NCBI GenBank assembly: GCA_020629285.1
Contig: JAHDDP010000018.1
Span: forward strand, 1 to 64,000
Direction of reading: 5' to 3'
DNA from: Maribacter sp.
GTDB lineage: Bacteria > Bacteroidota > Bacteroidia > Flavobacteriales > Flavobacteriaceae
Length of the DNA stretch: 64,000 nt
In this document: positions 25,981 to 34,278 of the stretch, piece after piece
Layout: every line of letters begins with the position of its first letter
Numbering within the stretch: position 1 is the stretch's first letter
Translations under genes and position numbers: made by a program
Notes under the pieces: generated by a model
What the model saw: only the letters and a program-made list of their open reading frames with translations
Database searches by the model: none
Told to the model about the DNA's origin: nothing

Positions 25981-27499
25981 AACATTGTACAGAACGGTAC
26001 TAATAGCCACCTTTTTGGCTATAAACGCACTTATAATATACGGTATAGGAGCCGCTTGGGCTTTTATGAACACCGGGGCCGACAAAACATCCATGCTACA
26101 TTTAGAAGTACCCATGGAAGATGTTTATAAACCCAACTTAAACTGGACAGATCTTGATAACCCAGGCAGGGAAATGGAAGAGCAAGCCTTAGGTGAGATT
26201 ACTAATGATTATATGAATGCCTGGCATGTTAGAAATATAGCGTTCAAGAAAAATGACCGCTATGGAATTGAAGATTTTTATACCGATAGTGCCCGCGTAA
26301 GATTGTACGACAATATAGATTTGAACGTAAAAAACAACCATTGGTATAAGCGCACCACCCTAAACCATAATCCGGCGCTTGATTTTTATACTGCCGATGG
26401 TACCATGGTCGTATTTAAAGATTATAATGTAGAGGAATATCAAGAAACCTATGAAGGCGAAAATCTTCTTTTTAAGGAAAAAGATACTACCAGCTACCAG
26501 GTAATGATGTTATTGGAAGATGGTTTTTGGCGTATACGTCACTTAAAGCAAATACCTAACGTTAGTGACACTACTACTCTAAAGCAAAGAGATATAAAGG
26601 CGAAACTAGAGAAAATAAAAAATCAGCAAGGGTTGAACTATTATCCGAAAGATTCTCCTTGGGATACTTTTGGAAAGCGTTTTAATGATACCATAATCAA
26701 TAAAGATTTTAAAATAATACATGATATGGGTCTAAATACCATACGTGTATTTATACAGTATGAAGATTTTGGAAAAAATAAGGTAGATGCAAAAAAACTA
26801 GAACTCTTAAAAAAACTTTTAGATAGGGCAAAAGAAAACAAGATTGATGTTCTTATAACACTGTTCGATTTTTATGGGGATTATGACATATCTAATTGGA
26901 CATTGACCCACAGGCACGCAGAAGCCATTGTAAATGCCGTAAAAGACCACCCAGCACTTTTAGGATGGGATATAAAAAATGAACCCGATTTAGATTTTGA
27001 CTCTCGTGGTAAAGACAATGTAGTACAATGGCTCAATCAAATGATTTTGGAAATAAGAAATTGGGACTCTAAAAACCCAATAACCATAGGTTGGTCTAAC
27101 CCAGAGGCAGCATTGATTCTAGCCGATGAAGTTGATTTTATTTCCTTTCATTACTACAAAGAGCCTCAACATTTTATAGAGTCTTTTAAAATATTAAGGT
27201 ATTTGGCACCAATTAAACCTATAGTTTTACAAGAATATGGTAATTCTTCTTATGATGGTATGTGGAGTTTGTTCTCAGGTTCTAAAGAAAAACAGGCCGC
27301 CTATTATAAAGAAATGCAAGGCTATTTACAAAAAGAGAATATACCTTACCTATTCTGGACTCTTTATGACTTTGAAAAAGTACCGACTTCAGTTGCCGGC
27401 AGCCTTCCTTGGAAAACAAAGAAACAACACTTCTTTGGTTGCATAGATTCGTTGGGCAACAAAAAGCCATCCTATTACGAATTAGTGATAAAGAAATGA
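25961..27499 (+). CDS. Membrane-anchored GH5-like glycoside hydrolase with NTF2-like domain
   Basis: 512 residues. One N-terminal membrane helix (11-36) puts the rest in the periplasm. Residues about 75-200 form an NTF2-like domain (ALGEITNDYMNAWHVRNIAFKK... DGFWRIRHLKQI) like the one in the GT-C protein. From about 225 a TIM barrel of the GH5/clan A type follows, with NTIRVFIQYEDF, acid/base E341 in GWDIKNEPD and nucleophile E425 in VLQEYGNSS. It overlaps the lipoprotein gene by 20 bases. A periplasmic hydrolase in a polysaccharide synthase operon usually trims polymer or stray periplasmic chains, as PelA or BcsZ do. Substrate inferred only as a beta-linked glycan. Confidence 0.85.
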   Translation: MAIQLNKTLYRTVLIATFLAINALIIYGIGAAWAFMNTGADKTSMLHLEVPMEDVYKPNLNWTDLDNPGREMEEQALGEITNDYMNAWHVRNIAFKKNDRYGIEDFYTDSARVRLYDNIDLNVKNNHWYKRTTLNHNPALDFYTADGTMVVFKDYNVEEYQETYEGENLLFKEKDTTSYQVMMLLEDGFWRIRHLKQIPNVSDTTTLKQRDIKAKLEKIKNQQGLNYYPKDSPWDTFGKRFNDTIINKDFKIIHDMGLNTIRVFIQYEDFGKNKVDAKKLELLKKLLDRAKENKIDVLITLFDFYGDYDISNWTLTHRHAEAIVNAVKDHPALLGWDIKNEPDLDFDSRGKDNVVQWLNQMILEIRNWDSKNPITIGWSNPEAALILADEVDFISFHYYKEPQHFIESFKILRYLAPIKPIVLQEYGNSSYDGMWSLFSGSKEKQAAYYKEMQGYLQKENIPYLFWTLYDFEKVPTSVAGSLPWKTKKQHFFGCIDSLGNKKPSYYELVIKK

Positions 27500-27512
27500 T
27501 CATGTACAAAAA

Positions 27513-27536
27513 AAGGCTGGTTACCACACCAGCCTT
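27513..27536 (-). terminator. Bidirectional terminator between convergent operons
   Basis: AAGGCTGGT (27513-27521) pairs with ACCAGCCTT (27528-27536) over a 6-base loop. On the minus strand a run of seven T follows, making it the strong terminator of the GT4 operon ending at 27559; it can also serve the GH5 gene ending at 27499. Confidence 0.9.
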
Positions 27537-27558
27537 CAAATACTAACCATATCGATTC

Positions 27559-28788
27559 TTAATGAACCAATTTCTTCTCCATAGTTGATATATCTATATT
27601 AAAACCTGTTTCTTTAGATTTCTGTATTGCCTTAAAGTAATCAATATACATTTGTGTTATAGCCGACATTGGTAAAGAACAGGCCGCTTTATAATTTTGT
27701 TTCGCCAAATGAATTCTATATGAGTCATCTGTAATGATTTTCTCAATGGCATTTGCCAAAGATGACGTATCGTGAGCATCAAAAAACTCGCCTACATAGC
27801 CTTCTTCTTTGACCAATACGCTTAAATCACCCAAATCTGGTAAAGCAACTGCATTACCATAACTGCCTGCTTGGTGCAGTACCCCAGAACTACCTGTCGT
27901 AGAAGTATATGGAAAAACCGTAACCGCACTTTCCCCAAATATTTTTGGCACATCTTCTTCAGCTACGTAGCCGGTATATCGTATTTGCGGTACATGACTA
28001 TATTTCTGTTTCATTTCTTCTAAATACCCTGGTGTGTTAGGGCTATCGGTACCGGCAATAACAATTTCTATATCCTCGTTTGTTCTAGCTCTAATTTCTT
28101 CTACTGCCTCTATTAAAATCTCTACTTTTTTATAGGTACCGAACTTGCCAAAGGCCATAACTTGTTTTGGACCTTGGGGAAGATTGAAATCTGGCTCTGG
28201 GGGAGTCTCAAAAGCACCATGCGGAATTAAGGCAACATTTTTAACCTTATATTTATCTTCTAAAGTGTTTACATACTTACTGATAGTTACTGCAAGTATG
28301 TCTGAGGCCAATACGAACTTCGTCAATGTAGTACCAATAAAATTATAGATACTTTGAAGCACCTTGTTCTTGGTAAAACCAGCATTTTCCAGATCTACCT
28401 GTTCAAGAATATTATGCAATAATGAAATTGTAGGTATACCTTTGGTTTTACATATAAATGGTAACATTAAGCCCATTGCAGCTGGTATTTTCTTATCTCC
28501 GAATTTTAAAAACTGAAGGTTGAACAAGACAGCATCGGGTTTTAGCTTTGTAATAGTTTTACTAATACTGAAAATGTTACCATAACTATTAAAACTCCAA
28601 CATTCTTCTACGGTTATTTTACAACCTTCGCCTTCAAAATTTAAATCTTTGGGGCCTTCGGTCTTATCTGTGATCAATATTAATTCTGTTACCTCTTCTT
28701 GCAGTCTAAAATGCTTTACCAGATAGTAACCATATTCTGTTAAGGTTACTTTACTAGGCGGGTATGCGGTTACTATGGCTAATTTCAT
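27559..28788 (-). CDS. Family 4 glycosyltransferase, GT-B fold (copy A)
   Basis: 409 residues with two Rossmann lobes. The N-lobe starts LAIVTAYPPSKVTLTEYGYYL; the C-lobe starts PKQVMAFGKFGTYKKVEILI, a typical GT4 donor-lobe opening, followed by DIEIVIAGTDSPNTPGY and VFPYTSTTGSSGVLHQAGSYG. In that last block the usual EX7E glutamates of GT4 are replaced, so the catalytic details may differ. It is 64 bases after the flippase gene and last in the RR-GT2/flippase/GT4 operon. A close paralogue with nearly the same start and length is at 31551. It probably adds a sugar at the cytoplasmic face, like PelF-type enzymes. Confidence 0.88.
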   Translation of the reverse strand: MKLAIVTAYPPSKVTLTEYGYYLVKHFRLQEEVTELILITDKTEGPKDLNFEGEGCKITVEECWSFNSYGNIFSISKTITKLKPDAVLFNLQFLKFGDKKIPAAMGLMLPFICKTKGIPTISLLHNILEQVDLENAGFTKNKVLQSIYNFIGTTLTKFVLASDILAVTISKYVNTLEDKYKVKNVALIPHGAFETPPEPDFNLPQGPKQVMAFGKFGTYKKVEILIEAVEEIRARTNEDIEIVIAGTDSPNTPGYLEEMKQKYSHVPQIRYTGYVAEEDVPKIFGESAVTVFPYTSTTGSSGVLHQAGSYGNAVALPDLGDLSVLVKEEGYVGEFFDAHDTSSLANAIEKIITDDSYRIHLAKQNYKAACSLPMSAITQMYIDYFKAIQKSKETGFNIDISTMEKKLVH

Positions 28789-28853
28789 TTGAATTATATT
28801 ATATTAAACAGGACTATTTTTTTAATGTAGCATTACTGCATTTTATACACGTT

Positions 28854-30110
28854 CTATACTTTTATGGATTTGGAATCCGATTTATTTTTAATGATGAAAA
28901 ACAATAGTTGAGCTACTAGTAATATGACCATGGCAATAATTTGCATATGAACTACAGTCTCTAGATTATCATGGTAGAGCATGATCAAAGCAACTTGTGA
29001 GAAGCCCAATAAACCAGATAATATTACAGGTGAGTATTGATTTAACGATAAAAAGTAATAGGCAAATATGTTAGACACGGCGAACAGTGATGTCGCCAAG
29101 GCATACTTCCATAATAAGTGAGCGATTGATAAATAAGCATCACCGAACATTAAGGTGATAATCAAATTAGGAAACAAAGAACACACCACTACAATGAAAG
29201 TTGATAAACTACCGATAAAGAATACATACTTAAACAGCACCGGCGCCGTTGGCTCACGATCTTTTTGTTTCTGAATGACCGTTGGCATTAAAAGCATAAC
29301 AAACATCCAAGCCACAAAGTACACTACCCTACCAATCAATGCCAATGAAGAGTATAAGCCAGCTTGCTTATCATCAAAATAATGCTTGACCAATAAAATG
29401 TCACTATTGTTTATTATAATCTGGGTAAGTTCATAACCTGCAGTTAGACCAATGAATATCCAAACCTGTTTTAGATCTGGTGCAGCCAACTTATCTTTTG
29501 AAAATACCTGAACACCTTTAAAATCTGAAGGATAAAGTCCGAACACAAAAGAAAGTGCTATACCAGTCGCTATCATTATACCCGATTCAAAAGGCAGTAA
29601 AAACAATAAGGCAAAGGTGAGCAAAAGCCTGCTCCACATTTCGGTTTGGTACGTACCTGCCAATTTTCCAAAATCATGACCTCCTTGAAATCTTCCCCTA
29701 TTTACACTCATTACGAAATATAAAGGTATGGCCACCGCAAAAATCATGAACATGTAGTGATTTTGGGTATTGAACAGTTCTTGAAGGTTCTTAGAAAAAA
29801 CGAGTACCAAAATACCTGTAAATATGCCAAATACCAATGCGTACCTGTACATGGTATTTTTAAATGCCAACCATTTATTATCAGTGAATAAAACCGCAAA
29901 TTTTGTAGTGGCCAGTTGAAATGTCATGCCCACAAAAGACAGAACCAAAAGTAAAGTGACCAACAATGCAGCATCTGCAAAGGCTTCTGGCCCCAACAAT
30001 CTACCTAACAATAGATTGTAAAGGTAATTGCCCCCATTTACAAGTAAAGCACTGCCCATAAACAATTGTTTAGGGGAGATTCGCTTTAAGGCTAATTTAA
30101 TCGCAGTCAT
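28854..30110 (-). CDS. Polysaccharide flippase-like membrane protein, MOP superfamily (copy A)
   Basis: 418 residues with about 12 hydrophobic helices. The first block (MGSALLVNGGNYLYNLLLGRLLGPEAFADAALLV) is the typical start of Wzx/MATE-like polysaccharide transporters; RGRFQGGHDFGKLAG in the middle is also characteristic. Later comes NNSDILLVKHYFDDKQAGLYSSLALIGRVVYF, a strong family signature. It lies between RR-GT2 copy 2 (35 bases upstream) and GT4 copy A. It probably moves a glycan or lipid-linked intermediate across the inner membrane. It is full length, unlike its paralogue at 33010. Confidence 0.88.
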   Translation of the reverse strand: MTAIKLALKRISPKQLFMGSALLVNGGNYLYNLLLGRLLGPEAFADAALLVTLLLVLSFVGMTFQLATTKFAVLFTDNKWLAFKNTMYRYALVFGIFTGILVLVFSKNLQELFNTQNHYMFMIFAVAIPLYFVMSVNRGRFQGGHDFGKLAGTYQTEMWSRLLLTFALLFLLPFESGIMIATGIALSFVFGLYPSDFKGVQVFSKDKLAAPDLKQVWIFIGLTAGYELTQIIINNSDILLVKHYFDDKQAGLYSSLALIGRVVYFVAWMFVMLLMPTVIQKQKDREPTAPVLFKYVFFIGSLSTFIVVVCSLFPNLIITLMFGDAYLSIAHLLWKYALATSLFAVSNIFAYYFLSLNQYSPVILSGLLGFSQVALIMLYHDNLETVVHMQIIAMVILLVAQLLFFIIKNKSDSKSIKV

Positions 30111-30145
30111 TTTGATAATGTGGTTTTTGGGGGTTAGAGGTGTAA

Positions 30146-31285
30146 TTATCTATATACAACCGCAATTTTAGCAAGTTGACCAACAATTTTAACAGAATCT
30201 TTCATTGACAGTTTTGATCCATCTGCATGAATCCATCTTTTAAGAGGCTGCTCACAAATAAGCTTGATAGCTTCATTTTTGCCAAAGTATTTTCGCATTC
30301 GTATAAACATCTCCACATCAAACAACCATTTAGTTATAAAGGGTTTGCTAAACATTAGTGGTATTACAGAACGATCCATAACCTTAGCTCCACATTGAGT
30401 GTCATTAAAGGGCATTCTTAAAATAGTGCGTATGATCAGGTTAATGGTCATACTAATTATTTTACGAGCAGATTCTTTGGTAATATCCGCCCCCATTCTA
30501 CTCATTCTAGAGCCACTGACAATTTTAAAATCAGATTTATCAAGAGTTTCTACCAAATCATCAAAATCTCTAAAATCGGTGGAAAGATCGGCATCTAAAA
30601 AACCTATATAGTCTAGCTGTGGATCTTTAGCCATATGTAGCATACCTAAGCGTACAGCTTCTGCTTTACCGCCATTTTTCTTACAATCATAGATACTTAT
30701 ATTGCTTTCGTTGCCTTTTTTCAATTCTTCTAAAACTTCTAAAGTCTTATCGGTACTACCATCATTTACAAAGCAAAGGTGATATCCAAGGTTATTGTGT
30801 GCAAAGTCTCTAAACTCTTTACCTAAAAGTCGTTCTTCTTCGTTATAACAAGGTATAACAACACCTACACAATTTTTTTGAAGCATTCTACCGGCATTGG
30901 CAACATCGGTATTCATTTCAACAATAGGTGCACCAATTAGCCTTTTAATACGAGCTGACATTTCTGACAAGCTCACTGGCTTTTTCATATAATCATCGAT
31001 ACCTAGGGTAAAACCATCCATGATCACCTTTTCTTCTGTATTACCGGACATTACTAAGACCGGGGTAGATTTTCTATCGCCACCTTTAATGTGCTTTACA
31101 ACATCTAAACCAGACATACCCGGCATATTTATATCAACAAGTACCAAATCAGGTTTAAAAGAATCATATAATTCTATTCCTTTACTACCCGAATCTGCCG
31201 TTTTAACAGTATAGCCAAGCTCGGTAAGTCGTTTTTCAACAGATAATAAAATTAGCTGTTGATCATCAATAGTTAGTATTTTCAT
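30146..31285 (-). CDS. Response-regulator receiver fused to family 2 glycosyltransferase (copy 2)
   Basis: 379 residues, very similar to the protein at 20199-21365. The receiver (1-118) has D7/D8, phospho-acceptor D51 in LVLVDINMP and DYMKKPVS. The GT2 domain has VVIPCYNEEERL, FVNDGSTDKTL, the metal site FLDADLSTDFRDFDD and the C-terminal QPLKRWIHADGSKLSMKDS. It lacks the receiver insertion of copy 1. It is first in a compact operon with flippase A and GT4 A. No 21-bp box is seen upstream; only a TTACATA pair (31289-31315) is visible near the start. Keeping the phosphorylation site in both copies argues that receiver control is functional. Confidence 0.92.
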   Translation of the reverse strand: MKILTIDDQQLILLSVEKRLTELGYTVKTADSGSKGIELYDSFKPDLVLVDINMPGMSGLDVVKHIKGGDRKSTPVLVMSGNTEEKVIMDGFTLGIDDYMKKPVSLSEMSARIKRLIGAPIVEMNTDVANAGRMLQKNCVGVVIPCYNEEERLLGKEFRDFAHNNLGYHLCFVNDGSTDKTLEVLEELKKGNESNISIYDCKKNGGKAEAVRLGMLHMAKDPQLDYIGFLDADLSTDFRDFDDLVETLDKSDFKIVSGSRMSRMGADITKESARKIISMTINLIIRTILRMPFNDTQCGAKVMDRSVIPLMFSKPFITKWLFDVEMFIRMRKYFGKNEAIKLICEQPLKRWIHADGSKLSMKDSVKIVGQLAKIAVVYR

Positions 31286-31501
31286 GGTTTACATAAGTAA
31301 GATTTAACTTACATATAACGGAGAAGTTTCGTAAAATTGTACTTTAAGAGTCAAAAATTTTTATAAAATCATTACTAACCACCTAGTATATTTGATTATT
31401 GATGTTTAAAAAAAACTGTATTCATTTAAATAGCTTGCACAAAATATAGTTGTGAAAACGTAATTATCACCTAAATATATAGGTCATGATTTTAAATAAA
31501 A

Positions 31502-31529
31502 GGGGTAGCTAACCACACTACCCCCTTTT
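31502..31529 (-). terminator. Terminator of the GT4 copy B gene
   Basis: GGGGTAG (31502-31508) pairs with CTACCCC (31518-31524) with flanking A and T tracts on both sides (AAAA before, TTTT after), 22 bases after the GT4 stop. One extra C is bulged on the right arm. Confidence 0.8.
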
Positions 31530-31550
31530 CACTAAACCTAACCAAAACGT

Positions 31551-32780
31551 TTATATCGTTAATTCTTTCTCCAATAAAGAGATATCTAATTGAAATCCTT
31601 TAGATTTTGCCATTTGTAATGCTTTAAAATATTCTATGTAGATATTTGTAATATCTGACATTGGTATTGAACAAGCCGCTTTATAGTTCGCCTTAGATAA
31701 ATACTTTCTGTAAGAGTCATGCTCTAAAATATTCTCAATAGCATCTGCCAATGAAACCGCATTATTAGGTTTAAAAAATTCACCTTTATAACCTTCTTCT
31801 TTCACGAGAATACTAAGGTCTCCAATGTCTGGTAACACAACCGCTTTACCATAGCTACCTGCTTGGTGCAGCACTCCAGAACTACCTGTAGTAGACGTAT
31901 ATGGAAATACAACAATTGCACTTTCTTTAAATACACGCGACACATCTTCTTCTGGAACATAACCTGTAAAACACAATTGATCAATATGTGCATATTTCTT
32001 TTTCATACTATCTAAATACCCTAAGGTATTTGGGCTATCTGTACCGGCAATAACAATTTCTATATCAAGTTCGGTACGTTGCCTGATCAATTCTACGGCT
32101 TCAATCATAATTTCCACCTTTTTGTAGGTGCCAAACTTACCAAAAGCCATCACTTTCATTGAACCCATAGGTAATTCATAATTTGGCTCTTGCTGTATTT
32201 CAAAACATCCGTGCGGAACTAAAGCTACATTTCTAGATTTATACTTCTGCTCTAAAATGGTTTTATATTTACTTATGGTAACGGCTACAATGTCTGATGC
32301 CAACACAAATCTTGTAAGCGCATTTCCAATTACATTATATACTTTCTTTACCATTCTATTAGAAGTGATTCCTGCATTTTCTAAATCGACTTGTTCTAAT
32401 AAATTATGAAATAACGATATGGTAGGTATACCTCTTAATTTACACACAAGAGGTAGCATTAAACCAAGTGCTGCTGGTATATTCTTATCTCCGAATTTTA
32501 AAAATTGTAAATTAAAAAATATGGCATCTGGCTTGGTTGCAGATATTACCTTATTGATTTGGAATAGATTGTTGTAATCATTAAAACTCCAGCATTCTTT
32601 TACCAAAACATTACATCCATCCTCATTAAACGTTAAATCTTTTTCCCCCTCTGTTTTATCTGTTATCAAAATAATTTCAGTAACCTCTTTTTGAGTTCTA
32701 AAATGTTTAACCAAGTAATAACCATACTCTGTTAATGTTACTTTGCTAGGCGGGTATGCGGTTACTATGGCAAGTCTCAT
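31551..32780 (-). CDS. Family 4 glycosyltransferase, GT-B fold (copy B)
   Basis: 409 residues, the same length as copy A at 27559 and highly similar throughout (LAIVTAYPPSKVTLTEYGYYLVKHFR, FGKFGTYKKVEI, TSTTGSSGVLHQAGSYG). It is a monocistronic unit with its own terminator (31502-31529) and its own upstream regulatory repeat at 32857-32898, 77-118 bp before the start. The EX7E glutamates are absent here too, so the substitution is a family feature, not decay. It probably performs the same or a variant transfer as copy A under different control. Confidence 0.88.
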   Translation of the reverse strand: MRLAIVTAYPPSKVTLTEYGYYLVKHFRTQKEVTEIILITDKTEGEKDLTFNEDGCNVLVKECWSFNDYNNLFQINKVISATKPDAIFFNLQFLKFGDKNIPAALGLMLPLVCKLRGIPTISLFHNLLEQVDLENAGITSNRMVKKVYNVIGNALTRFVLASDIVAVTISKYKTILEQKYKSRNVALVPHGCFEIQQEPNYELPMGSMKVMAFGKFGTYKKVEIMIEAVELIRQRTELDIEIVIAGTDSPNTLGYLDSMKKKYAHIDQLCFTGYVPEEDVSRVFKESAIVVFPYTSTTGSSGVLHQAGSYGKAVVLPDIGDLSILVKEEGYKGEFFKPNNAVSLADAIENILEHDSYRKYLSKANYKAACSIPMSDITNIYIEYFKALQMAKSKGFQLDISLLEKELTI

Positions 32781-32856
32781 AAGGTTAAGTTTTAAAATTC
32801 AATTCGGTTATTTCTTTCACAAATATCGAACTAAGAAAAAGCTAAACAGAAGATCA

Positions 32857-32898
32857 TTAGCCCGATGAAGAATTACTGTAGACGAATGGAAGTTTTGA
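32857..32898 (-). promoter_or_regulatory. Tandem 21-bp LytTR/AlgR-like box 2
   Basis: Unit 2 at 32878 reads GTAGACGAATG on the plus strand (CATTCGTCTAC on the minus strand, the best AlgR-like core of the set). A weaker unit precedes it at 32857. The pair is 77-118 bp upstream of GT4 copy B. Confidence 0.55.
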
Positions 32899-33009
32899 TC
32901 GGTTAAACTCTTTTGACAAATACACTTTAGTCATCAATATTCTTAAATATAATTTCAAAAGACCCAAAAACACTAATCATTTGACTACCATACATAACTA
33001 AAAATCGTC

Positions 33010-34056
33010 TTACATATATTTATGTAATATGGAATTATGCTTAAAAAAAAGTATTTGAGCTGTCAATAAGAAGACCATAGCAATAATCTGCATCTGTACC
33101 ACTATAACCAAAGAACTATGAAAGAAGGCGATTATTATAATTTGAGCTATTGCTATCACCCCAGATAGGATGACGGGTAAATATTGATTTAGCGATAAAA
33201 AATGATATGCAAATAGGTTTGAGATAGCAAAAAGTGAACTAGCTAATGCATATTGCCATAGTAATGGTGCCATGCCCAAAAAAGCCTCACCAAGCATTAA
33301 ATTGATAATAAACTTCGATAAAACGGTACAGCCGATTATTATACAAATTACCAAAAGACCAATATAACCTATATATTTCATGAGTACAGGTGCCGTTACC
33401 TTACCATTTTTTTGTCTTTGTATTACAGCGGGTATTAAAAATAATACGAACATCAAAATCACGAAATAAACTATACTCCCTATCATTGCCAACGAACTAT
33501 AAATACCCACATCTACCGTATCGAAATAATGTTTTACCAAAAGTATATTACAGTTGTGTATTACTATTTGGATAAATTCAAGGTAAGCGATCAAAATTAC
33601 AAAACTGACTACCTTACGTTCGTTCTCTTTGTTTAAAGAAACTTTTTGAAGGTTATACTTTAAACTGAACACTACAGAAAAAACAAAAATTATATAGAGT
33701 AGATCAGATGCTGTATAAAACTCATATAGCAAGTTATCGGTAAAGGTAAATAGAAGCAAACCTATTAACATTCCAAAAACAAGGGCAAATTTATAAGGCA
33801 CATATTTTAAGATCGCCCGCTCATCATTAACAAATATGTCTACCAATTTTGCGGTGTTCGGTAGAAATGTCAATATTAAAAGAGATAAAACAAGCAAGAA
33901 CCTAATCAACAAAGCGACATCACTACGCACCTCAGATTTAAACAGACTACCCGAAACAATACTATAAAAATAATTACCAAGGTTAACGAAGAGTATGCCA
34001 CCTATAAGTATTTTTTTAAAACAAACTTTCTCACATATTAATTTAAGAGCTATCAT
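33010..34056 (-). CDS. Truncated MOP-type flippase (copy B) with internal deletion
   Basis: 348 residues, paralogous to the 418-residue flippase at 28854. Both ends align well: GGILFVNLGNYFYSIVSGSLF at the start, NCNILLVKHYFDTVDVGIYSSLAMIGSIVYF and WQYALASSLFAISNLFAYHFLSLNQY later. About 70 residues are missing in the middle, where copy A has RGRFQGGHDFGKLAG and two or three helices; in copy B KYNLQKVSLNKENERKVV bridges the gap. The reading frame is open, so it is either a protein with changed topology or an early pseudogene. It has its own upstream 21-bp repeat (34135-34176). Loss of these helices probably abolishes ordinary transport. Confidence 0.75.
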   Translation of the reverse strand: MIALKLICEKVCFKKILIGGILFVNLGNYFYSIVSGSLFKSEVRSDVALLIRFLLVLSLLILTFLPNTAKLVDIFVNDERAILKYVPYKFALVFGMLIGLLLFTFTDNLLYEFYTASDLLYIIFVFSVVFSLKYNLQKVSLNKENERKVVSFVILIAYLEFIQIVIHNCNILLVKHYFDTVDVGIYSSLAMIGSIVYFVILMFVLFLIPAVIQRQKNGKVTAPVLMKYIGYIGLLVICIIIGCTVLSKFIINLMLGEAFLGMAPLLWQYALASSLFAISNLFAYHFLSLNQYLPVILSGVIAIAQIIIIAFFHSSLVIVVQMQIIAMVFLLTAQILFFKHNSILHKYM

Positions 34057-34134
34057 ATGTAGTATTTAAAGTGACTAACATTCTAGTAGTTGGTTCTCAA
34101 AGATCTTAATGGCAGGCTTCTTTTTTTAAGCAGT

Positions 34135-34176
34135 TAAGATGAATGACCATTAGGTGTAGATGAGTCGCAATTAAGC
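34135..34176 (-). promoter_or_regulatory. Tandem 21-bp LytTR/AlgR-like box 3
   Basis: Units TAAGATGAATG (34135) and GTAGATGAGTC (34156), each followed by NNNATTA, 21 bases apart and matching at 13 of 21 positions. They are 79-120 bp upstream of the flippase B start (34056) and 103-144 bp upstream of the TPR/barrel gene (34279), so they could act on both. ACCGTTAGG (34245-34253), a LytTR-consensus half-site, follows nearer to the latter. Confidence 0.6.
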
Positions 34177-34278
34177 TACTTCCATAGCCATTGATACAAT
34201 TTTATCTTTACAATATTCATATTGACAAATAAATTGCAATAATTACCGTTAGGTACTTGTAGTATAAATCTTACTTTA

